From CALAMD01 sp035301025 (GTDB lineage: Bacteria > Bacillota > Bacilli > Bacillales > Amphibacillaceae): 7,551 nucleotides of DNA. The stretch covers positions 1-7,551 of the forward strand of contig DATGUV010000006.1 of the NCBI GenBank assembly GCA_035301025.1, given 5' to 3'. How positions within the stretch are numbered: the first letter of the stretch is position 1; every line of letters starts with the position of its first letter. The translations under genes were made by a program, and so were the position numbers. The notes beneath the pieces are model-generated. The model was not told the DNA's origin and did no database searches. It saw nothing but the letters and a program-made list of their open reading frames with translations. This document shows, piece after piece, positions 1-5,251 of the stretch.

Positions 1-42
1 AAAAAATCCATGTAGTGCTCGCGAGGACTACACGGATTTTTT
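1..42 (-). terminator. Intrinsic terminator of the metQNI-hydroxyacid oxidase operon, symmetrical enough to work both ways
   Basis: Bases 1-9 (six A then TCC) pair with 34-42 (GGA then six T), and 11-16 (TGTAGT) pair with 27-32 (ACTACA). One A-C mismatch separates the two helices, and a GC-rich loop lies at 17-26. On the minus strand the hairpin ends in a run of six U. The last base of the stop codon of the upstream gene (position 42) is the first base of the stem, so the terminator abuts the reading frame directly. Because A and T runs flank both sides, it could also stop plus-strand transcription arriving from the left. Confidence 0.9.
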
Positions 43-1181
43 CATGATTGGATTGTTATGTTGCGTAATTGTTTAATCGTATTGGCACCAGCAAGTCCCA
101 TTGTTGTGGTAAATTCATCAATCAATGAAGTTACATATGATTTGACCCCTTGTTCACCATTTACGGCGAGTGCATATATATATGGTCTGCCAATACATAC
201 CGCTGTAGCGCCTAAGGATAGAGCCCTAACAATATCTGCACCTCTACGTATTCCACTATCAAAAATCACAGGTACGCGACCTTCAACCGCTTGAACGACT
301 TGTGGAAGTGCATCAATACTAGATATGACACCATCCAATTGTCTACCACCATGATTTGATACTATAATACCGTCTACTCCATACTGAACAGACAATTTTG
401 CATCCTCAGGATGTAAGATACCTTTTAGTAGAATCGGAAGAGCTGTTTTTTCTTTGAGCTTTTTCAAATCATCCCAATGTAAGGATGGATGATAAATATT
501 TGCAAGTATCTCCTCAATGATTGTATCTTCTTCATGATCTTTTAAACCATCCATAAATACTGGATCATGAACGTAATTCGCTTTTCCTAAACCTTGCTTC
601 AATGGGGAGAATTGATTACGTAAATCTGATTCTCTCCATCCCATTTGTACAGTATCAACTGTTAGAACAATTGCTTCATAGCCAGCTTTTTCAGCTCTTT
701 CAACCATACTAAATGAAATATCTGTATTGTTGGACCAATACAACTGAAACCATTTGGGACTATCCTTTGTTTCAGCTGCGATTTCTTCTATAGAGTAACT
801 TGAGACAGTACTTTGGATAAATGGAAGGGAGAAATCCCCTGCGGCTTTACTAGAAGCAATTTCCCCTTTCTCATGTGCCATCCGCTGCATTCCAATTGGT
901 GAAAATAATATTGGAACTGGTAGATGTCGTCCAAATAACTGAATTGAAGGATCCAGATTGGATACATCTGTTAAAAATCTTGGTACAATGGAATACTTTT
1001 CAAACGATGATTCATTTTTCCGTAACGTTTCTTCTTTACCTGCACCAGCCTGAATATAACTAAATGCATGCGGATCAATCGCGTCTTTTGCTTGTTGTTC
1101 TAATGCTTTAAACCCAATAGCTAATTTTTTGGCGTCTGTTACTGTACTAAAAAAAGAATCTGACTCTTGGTGTGTGTTCAT
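42..1181 (-). CDS. FMN-dependent L-2-hydroxyacid oxidase / lactate 2-monooxygenase-type flavoenzyme
   Basis: A 379-residue cytosolic TIM-barrel flavoprotein of the FMN-dependent alpha-hydroxyacid dehydrogenase family (glycolate oxidase, lactate oxidase, lactate monooxygenase). All the usual active-site positions are visible: Tyr42 (SYIQAGAG), Tyr148 (QLY), Asp176 (TVD), Arg183 (GWRESD), Lys253 (LLKG), and the catalytic His277 and Arg280 in SNHGGRQLDG. The FMN-phosphate segments DSGIRRG (308-314) and GRP (331-333) are also present. Gly97 in SPIG, together with GWRxxDL and a DPVF motif at 206-209, resembles mycobacterial lactate 2-monooxygenase more than lactate oxidase, which carries Ala there. 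That enzyme turns lactate and O2 into acetate and CO2; oxidases give the 2-ketoacid and H2O2. The start has an AGAGGTG site 8 nt upstream. The gene lies 18 nt after metI with no terminator between, so it is the last gene of the S-box operon. The family is certain, but the substrate is not; a methionine-related hydroxyacid is inferred from context. Confidence 0.93.
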   Translation of the reverse strand: MNTHQESDSFFSTVTDAKKLAIGFKALEQQAKDAIDPHAFSYIQAGAGKEETLRKNESSFEKYSIVPRFLTDVSNLDPSIQLFGRHLPVPILFSPIGMQRMAHEKGEIASSKAAGDFSLPFIQSTVSSYSIEEIAAETKDSPKWFQLYWSNNTDISFSMVERAEKAGYEAIVLTVDTVQMGWRESDLRNQFSPLKQGLGKANYVHDPVFMDGLKDHEEDTIIEEILANIYHPSLHWDDLKKLKEKTALPILLKGILHPEDAKLSVQYGVDGIIVSNHGGRQLDGVISSIDALPQVVQAVEGRVPVIFDSGIRRGADIVRALSLGATAVCIGRPYIYALAVNGEQGVKSYVTSLIDEFTTTMGLAGANTIKQLRNITIQS

Positions 1182-1199
1182 GTCGTTATCACCTCTATA

Positions 1200-1877
1200 T
1201 TATGAGTTCCGTTTCAAGCGAGCTGCGAAGAAGTTTCCAAGGGTTTGAATTCCTTGAACAAGAATAATTAAAATTACAACTGTTACATACATAACATCTA
1301 CTTCATATTGAATATGTCCATAACGATATGCTAAGTCTCCTAGTCCACCTGCACCTACAAGTCCTGCCATTGCAGTTGCTCCAATTAAGCTCACTGTAGC
1401 AATGGTCAGGCCAAGAATAATCGAAGGACGCGCTTCACGAAGCAAGACATTCCAAATAATAGAGCGACGCTTAATGCCCATAGAGGTGTATGCTTCAACT
1501 ACACCTGAATCAACTTCTAACAATGCAGATTCAATTAATCGAGCAATATATGGAGATGTATACACTACAAGAGGTACAATTACACCTTTTACTCCTATAA
1601 CTGTCCCTGCAATTGCTTTTGTAAATGGTAAAATAAAGAATAGTAATATAATAAATGGAATGGAACGAATAATGTTAACGAAAATATTTAATATGAAATA
1701 TACAACTTTGTTTGAAAATAAAAAGTTCGGCCGTGTCATAACAAGCAACACACCCAGTGTAACTCCAATAATGACAGAGAAAAACAATGATATAATCGTC
1801 ATTTGAAATGTTTCTACGATGGCCTCTCCGATGACTGGTGTCCATTTTTCATTAAATTCACTAATATATTCCATCAT
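1200..1877 (-). CDS. metI: Methionine ABC transporter permease MetI (MetP of B. subtilis)
   Basis: A 225-residue integral membrane permease of the MetI family, the membrane channel of the MetNIQ importer for methionine. About five hydrophobic segments are visible, roughly at 19-46, 58-85, 95-112, 152-178 and 195-215. The cytoplasmic EAA loop that docks onto the ATPase is at about 128-142 (VEAYTSMGIKRR). The glycine-rich AGLVGAGGLGD at 171-181 is typical of this family. The length is normal (about 217-225). The start codon lies inside an ATGA overlap with the metN stop, and a second ATG follows immediately. The nearest good Shine-Dalgarno sequence (GAGGAG) is about 14 nt away, so translation is probably coupled to metN. 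The flavoenzyme gene follows after 18 nt. Confidence 0.96.
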   Translation of the reverse strand: MMEYISEFNEKWTPVIGEAIVETFQMTIISLFFSVIIGVTLGVLLVMTRPNFLFSNKVVYFILNIFVNIIRSIPFIILLFFILPFTKAIAGTVIGVKGVIVPLVVYTSPYIARLIESALLEVDSGVVEAYTSMGIKRRSIIWNVLLREARPSIILGLTIATVSLIGATAMAGLVGAGGLGDLAYRYGHIQYEVDVMYVTVVILIILVQGIQTLGNFFAARLKRNS

Positions 1878-2893
1878 TGGATATGATTCAACTCCTCAAC
1901 TAAGACGCCTTCTTCTTTTAAATAACAAAGTACATCTATATTCTCTGTACGGTTACCTTCTAAATGAACAACGATGTTTCCAACAATACCATTTTTTAAC
2001 TCGATGATATTTGCGGATAAGATATTTGGTTTTACGGAGAATTTCTCTGTAACAGAAGCGAGTAAAGGCTCCCCAGTAGCATGTCCCACAAAAGTAAGAC
2101 GAATAACTGTGCCTGCTTCAGTAAGTTCCTCTAATAAAGAATCTGATATTTTACGTTGGGAAATGGTATTTAAGAACATTTGTGTTGTTGGATTCTTCGG
2201 TTTTGTGAACAAGTCAATGGTAGTACCATCCTCAATAATTGCCCCGTCTTCCATCACATAGACGTAATCGCAAATTTTTTGCACTACGTTCATTTCATGG
2301 GTAATCAATAGTATTGTAATTCCTAGCTCTTCATTAATTTTTAACAATAAATCTAAAATGGAATCTGTTGTTTCTGGATCTAGAGCACTAGTTGCTTCAT
2401 CACTTAATAGAACAGACGGCTCTTGTGATAATGCTCGTGCTATGGCCACCCGTTGTTTTTGACCACCTGAAAGTTGACCAGGATAAGACTTTTCTCGTCC
2501 TTTTAAACCAACGATATCAATGTACTTGTCCACTCGTTTCTCAGCTTCTCTTTTATTTAATCCGAGTAAACGAAGTGGGATCATAATATTATCGTACACT
2601 GTGGCTGTTTTTAATAAATTAAATCCTTGAAAGATCATTCCAATATTTTGTCTTTTTGCACGTAATTCTTTAAGAGGGAGACCAGTCGTTTCTTCACCTT
2701 CAATATACACCTCTCCATCTGAAGGAACTTCAAGTAAGTTTACACAGCGAATTAATGTACTCTTCCCAGCGCCACTGTATCCTATTACTCCGTGTATTTC
2801 GCCCTTTTTCACATGAAGGTTTACATCTTTGACTGCTTCAACGACTCCGTTTTTTGTATGAAATGTTTTTGATACGTTTGTTAATTTAATCAT
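1874..2893 (-). CDS. metN: Methionine ABC transporter ATP-binding protein MetN
   Basis: A 339-residue ATPase that powers MetI. The nucleotide-binding domain covers about 1-245: Walker A GYSGAGKST (38-46), Q-loop Gln89, signature LSGGQ (141-145), Walker B VLLSDE ending in Glu166, D-loop SALD, and switch His199. The C-terminal part, about 260-335, matches the NIL/C2 regulatory domain of MetN proteins. In E. coli MetN this domain binds methionine and inhibits transport when internal methionine is high, so feedback control is expected in addition to the riboswitch. An AGGGAG ribosome binding site lies 7 nt before the ATG. The gene is 39 nt downstream of metQ and overlaps metI by 4 nt. Confidence 0.97.
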   Translation of the reverse strand: MIKLTNVSKTFHTKNGVVEAVKDVNLHVKKGEIHGVIGYSGAGKSTLIRCVNLLEVPSDGEVYIEGEETTGLPLKELRAKRQNIGMIFQGFNLLKTATVYDNIMIPLRLLGLNKREAEKRVDKYIDIVGLKGREKSYPGQLSGGQKQRVAIARALSQEPSVLLSDEATSALDPETTDSILDLLLKINEELGITILLITHEMNVVQKICDYVYVMEDGAIIEDGTTIDLFTKPKNPTTQMFLNTISQRKISDSLLEELTEAGTVIRLTFVGHATGEPLLASVTEKFSVKPNILSANIIELKNGIVGNIVVHLEGNRTENIDVLCYLKEEGVLVEELNHIQ

Positions 2894-2932
2894 TCACGTT
2901 CTCCCTCTCTCTTACATCTTTCTATCTATTGA

Positions 2933-3745
2933 TTACCAGCTTGGTTGATATGCACCTTTAAATTCTTCCATAATAAAATCTTTTACTTCATCTGAAAAAT
3001 ATGCTTTTTTAATAATTTCTATCACTGGATCATCTTTATTCTCCTCACGAGATACTAAATAGTTCACATATGGTGAGTCTGTATCCTCTGTGAAAATTGA
3101 GTCTGTAGTTGGATCAAGTCCATTAGCTGTAGCAAAGTTCCCGTTAATCACTGCTAAATCAACTTCATCTAACATTAATGGAATTTGTGCAGCATCTAAT
3201 TCAATAAATTCTACATTACGTTCGTTTGTTACAACATCAACTGGTGTTGCAGTTTCACGTTTGTCGTCATCTAGTTCAATAATTCCAGCTTCCTCAAATA
3301 AAATAAGAGCTCTTGCGCCATTTGTAGGGTCATTCGGAATCCCAATTTTTGCATCTTGTGGTGTATCATTGATATCTGTTATTTCATTAGAATAAACTCC
3401 AATTGCACTTAAGACTGTTGGAAATACTGCTGCTAAATCTGTTTCATGGTCTTCGTTAAACTTATCCATAAATGGCTTATGTTGATAACTATTTAAATCA
3501 ATTTCACCTTCTGCAAGTGCCGTATTTGGCATTACATAGTCAGAGAACACCTTTAATTCAATTTCAAGACCATCTTCTGCTGCAAGATCTTTTACAATTT
3601 CAAAAATCTGCTCATGTGGGCCACCTGTTACCCCTACAACTATCTTCTCTTCGCTTAATTCTTTACTTTCCTCTTCTTTACCACAAGCTGTTAAAGTACC
3701 AAAAATAAATAATGCCGAAACAATTAATAGCAATAATCTTTTCAT
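2933..3745 (-). CDS. metQ: Methionine-binding lipoprotein MetQ
   Basis: A 270-residue extracellular substrate-binding protein of the NlpA/MetQ family. The N-terminus has a short basic, then hydrophobic, signal sequence ending in the lipobox LTAC, so Cys21 is the expected lipidated residue. The mature part carries the family pattern GVTGGPHEQI near 38-47, the SYQHKPFMD segment near 86-94, and IPNDPTNGARAL near 135-146, which is characteristic of this methionine-binding clade. An AGAAGGA ribosome binding site lies about 7 nt before the ATG. It is the first gene of the transcript behind the SAM riboswitch. In B. subtilis the order is metN-metP-metQ, so the binding protein has moved to the front here. 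Ligands other than L-methionine (D-Met, sulfoxide, N-formyl-Met) are known for the family and cannot be excluded. Confidence 0.96.
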   Translation of the reverse strand: MKRLLLLIVSALFIFGTLTACGKEEESKELSEEKIVVGVTGGPHEQIFEIVKDLAAEDGLEIELKVFSDYVMPNTALAEGEIDLNSYQHKPFMDKFNEDHETDLAAVFPTVLSAIGVYSNEITDINDTPQDAKIGIPNDPTNGARALILFEEAGIIELDDDKRETATPVDVVTNERNVEFIELDAAQIPLMLDEVDLAVINGNFATANGLDPTTDSIFTEDTDSPYVNYLVSREENKDDPVIEIIKKAYFSDEVKDFIMEEFKGAYQPSW

Positions 3746-3858
3746 TTATAATTCCTTCTCTCTTTTATAATGTATGTACGCTCTTTTTATTCCTCTACAT
3801 GAAATACTTTGGATCAATCGGTGTCACCACTCCTCATCTTGTTTACCTACACACACTC

Positions 3859-3892
3859 AAAAGCACCTCTATCATATAATGAAAGAGGTGCT
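3859..3892 (-). terminator. Riboswitch-controlled intrinsic terminator of the metQ leader
   Basis: On the minus strand AGCACCTCT (3892-3884) pairs with AGAGGTGCT (3870-3862). After an A-A mismatch four more pairs form, with a three-base loop at 3878-3876. The stem is strong, but the following U run is short (four T, then GAGTGTG), so termination may be incomplete. Bases 3886-3880 in the 5' arm (UCUUUCA) are also complementary to 3920-3914 (UGAAAGA) at the 3' edge of the aptamer P1 helix. This provides the competing antiterminator expected of an S-box leader. Confidence 0.85.
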
Positions 3893-3909
3893 GAATATAA
3901 CAGTTTCAG

Positions 3910-4016
3910 TTTATCTTTCAGAATATGAACTATTCTGTAGGATTTGGCACCTTCCTAACACAATATTAGGGGTTGCTGGACGTCATCGGGCCTATCCCTC
4001 GGTCACTCTTGATAAA
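3910..4016 (-). promoter_or_regulatory. SAM-I riboswitch (S-box) aptamer controlling metQNI and the flavoenzyme gene
   Basis: Read on the minus strand, the region contains the S-box core in order: AGAGTGACCGAGGGA, GGCCCGATGA, CCAGCAACC and GGTGCCAAATCC. P1 is UUUAUC (4016-4011) with GAUAAA (3915-3910). P3 is CCUAA/UUAGG (3970-3966 with 3958-3954). P4 is CAGAAUA/UAUUCUG (3937-3931 with 3925-3919). In this class SAM stabilises P1, freeing the terminator downstream; without SAM the 3' P1 strand joins an antiterminator and the operon is read. The aptamer begins about 30 nt after the predicted transcription start. Methionine-transport genes downstream are a standard S-box target. Confidence 0.97.
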
Positions 4017-4054
4017 TTCCATATTATTTAATTGGTAGGCGTAATCTATAAATG

Positions 4055-4083
4055 ATTATAGAATGAGTCCTAAGAATTGTCAA
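4055..4083 (-). promoter_or_regulatory. Consensus sigma-A promoter of the S-box operon
   Basis: On the minus strand there is a perfect -35 TTGACA (4083-4078), a 17-nt spacer and a perfect -10 TATAAT (4060-4055). It is the only full-consensus promoter I see in the window. The expected start is near 4048, about 30 nt before the aptamer. Such a strong promoter fits an operon whose output is set by transcription termination, not initiation. Confidence 0.92.
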
Positions 4084-4197
4084 CTAGATACTACTTAATA
4101 CCTAAATCTTAAAATTTATGACATTGATTGATTCATAGTGATCCTAGTGAACATGTGTTATATTCATGATTTTCTATCTTGTAAAAGCGTGCATTAG

Positions 4198-4229
4198 AAA
4201 ACCCTTGTCTAATCATTTAACAAGGGTTT
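4198..4229 (-). terminator. Intrinsic terminator downstream of cbpB
   Basis: On the minus strand AAACCCTTGT (4229-4220) pairs perfectly with ACAAGGGTTT (4208-4199) around an 11-nt loop, followed by one more U and a C. It begins 10 nt after the cbpB stop codon. It separates cbpB from the methionine operon, whose own promoter begins about 115 nt further on. The U tract is mostly inside the stem, so strength is moderate. Confidence 0.8.
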
Positions 4230-4238
4230 CATAGCATA

Positions 4239-4691
4239 TTATACTCGTTGATCTCTTGTGTAAATATCACGTTTTAATTCTTTTAAAATAGCTCTTCTCG
4301 TTAAAATACCATCAAAATAACCATCTTCATCTTCTACACATACAAATGGTGAATTAATGACTGCTTTTAACCCATCTGTAAATGAATGGTTCTTTTGCAA
4401 CCTAGAAATATCTGTTTTCATGACTTCTTCTACACGCATATCCGAAAGTCTTTCTACCTCAAATCGTTCCATGCCTAAAATTTGATTTAAAATAACAGTT
4501 TTTCCCACAGTTCCTACTAATTTATATGATGAATCAAGAACAGGTACAGCTGAGTAACCTGATTTAACTAATACAAGTAATGCATGTTCAAGTGGATTAT
4601 TTATTTGCACATGGGCGACTTTTTCCGAAGAAATCATTAGATCTGCAACCGAAATGTCAGTTAATTTCTTTCCTTCTTGCATAATACTCAT
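4239..4691 (-). CDS. cbpB: c-di-AMP-binding CBS-domain protein CbpB/DarB (YkuL)
   Basis: A 150-residue soluble protein made of two CBS motifs, about 14-70 and 85-142. It resembles B. subtilis YkuL (DarB) closely in what I recall of that sequence: KVAHVQ (24-29), LEHALLVL (34-41), GYSAVPVLD (45-53) and FVCVE (116-120). The segment GILTRRAILKEL (128-139) also corresponds. DarB and Listeria CbpB are known to bind cyclic di-AMP at the CBS cleft. In the apo state they activate the (p)ppGpp synthetase Rel, and DarB also stimulates pyruvate carboxylase. The Ala and Arg positions reported to matter for ligand binding in DarB appear kept here as Ala26 and Arg132/Arg133. A good AAGGAG site lies 10 nt before the ATG, and a terminator follows. 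Neither rel nor pycA is in the window. Potassium or osmotic stress control is therefore inferred. Confidence 0.93.
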   Translation of the reverse strand: MSIMQEGKKLTDISVADLMISSEKVAHVQINNPLEHALLVLVKSGYSAVPVLDSSYKLVGTVGKTVILNQILGMERFEVERLSDMRVEEVMKTDISRLQKNHSFTDGLKAVINSPFVCVEDEDGYFDGILTRRAILKELKRDIYTRDQRV

Positions 4692-4902
4692 AGGTAAAAC
4701 ACTCCTTTTTTACATACTCACCTTACAAATCAAGCGCTTCCCTTCAAAAGGAGGTACTTTTCCCGCTTATTTATAGTTTATCATAAATTCAATAGAAGAA
4801 CATTCATTTTCATTCCAATGCTTCATTTCTTTGTAATTTATTCCAATGTACCCTTTCATGAGCGTGTAATACATACATAATGATGCAATACATGTTTTAT
4901 GT

Positions 4903-4932
4903 TTGTTCAAACCTTTCAATTTTGTGTATAAT
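4903..4932 (+). promoter_or_regulatory. Possible plus-strand sigma-A promoter ahead of the repeat pair
   Basis: A perfect -10 TATAAT (4927-4932) is preceded by TTGTTC (4903-4908) with an 18-nt spacer. The -35 matches the consensus only in TTG. A transcript would start near 4939 and run through both repeats. It would either give ykuE a leader of about 310 nt or make a separate RNA; I see no terminator in between that would decide this. Confidence 0.4.
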
Positions 4933-5011
4933 AAATAGATGTCGAGAAAATATTTAGTCTTACTGTGTTATAGTGAAACTTCATTCAATGGGGTTTTCAG
5001 TGAACATAGAG

Positions 5012-5071
5012 GAACAAAGGATAAGTTCGTCACTTCCTGTGACAACTCCTTTGTGACCTACGTCCTGTAGG
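5012..5071. repeat. 60-bp hairpin-forming direct repeat, copy 1
   Basis: First of two copies. ACAAAGGA (5014-5021) pairs with TCCTTTGT (5047-5054). Inside this, GTT pairs with AAC, and GTCAC (5029-5033) pairs with GTGAC (5039-5043) around the loop TTCCT. A second small hairpin follows: CCTAC (5057-5061) with GTAGG (5067-5071) around the loop GTCCT. The unit looks like an interspersed palindromic element of Bacillaceae rather than a coding sequence; that family impression comes from memory and was not checked. Confidence 0.9.
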
Positions 5072-5074
5072 CCC

Positions 5075-5134
5075 GAACAAAGGATAAGTTCGTCACTTCC
5101 TGTGACAAATCCTTTGTGACCTACGTCCTGTAGG
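5075..5134. repeat. 60-bp hairpin-forming direct repeat, copy 2
   Basis: Identical to copy 1 at 59 of 60 positions, with three C between them, so the period is 63 bp. The one difference (A at 5109 against C at 5046) removes one inner base pair (GTT/AAC becomes TT/AA) and leaves all outer and loop-closing pairs intact. Near identity suggests recent tandem duplication or continuing homogenisation. Confidence 0.9.
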
Positions 5135-5251
5135 AAAAAGCAGAATCAGAGATTTACGTACAGTTTATCCCACGCTTATTTCCTTGTCCTTCTGCTGAAA
5201 ACTACAGTGGGGATATTGACTCGCCGTTAACTCGTGATAAAAGGGGTGAAT

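Larger units (their letters stand above)
4692..5251. other. Gene-poor interval between divergent cbpB and ykuE
   Basis: About 560 nt with no convincing protein gene. The left third must contain the cbpB promoter, but I see only -10-like sequences on the minus strand (TATAAA at 4775-4770, TATGAT at 4785-4780) without a good -35. The centre holds a possible plus-strand promoter ending at 4932 and the two 60-bp repeats. The right end (5135-5251) holds the ykuE ribosome binding site AAGGGG at 5241-5246 and a 7-bp inverted repeat (AGCAGAA 5139-5145 with TTCTGCT 5190-5196) too widely spaced to be a terminator. No clear ykuE promoter lies right in front of the gene. TTGACT at 5217-5222 has no properly spaced -10. 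Confidence 0.7.

Noticed and set aside
1402..1806. Plus-strand 134-codon frame opposite metI, and similar frames opposite metN, metQ and the flavoenzyme
   Set aside because: They are shadows of strongly recognised minus-strand genes, with no plausible start signals or domain of their own.
3774..4031. Plus-strand 85-codon frame
   Set aside because: It is the antisense of the SAM riboswitch and its terminator, whose conserved RNA elements explain the sequence fully.
4730..4742. cre-like catabolite control site (AAGCGCTT core) upstream of cbpB
   Set aside because: Only the palindromic core fits; the flanking positions of the CcpA consensus mismatch at about four places.
5012..5134. CRISPR array
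   Set aside because: Only two copies separated by three bases; units are too long and self-complementary, there are no spacers, and no cas genes are visible.
5139..5196. Inverted repeat AGCAGAA/TTCTGCT as a terminator or operator
   Set aside because: Seven pairs with a 44-nt gap and no U tract; probably chance.
5234..5251. GTG at 5234 as the ykuE start
   Set aside because: No Shine-Dalgarno sequence precedes it, whereas ATG at 5252 follows AAGGGG and places the twin-arginine motif at residues 3-10 as in the family.
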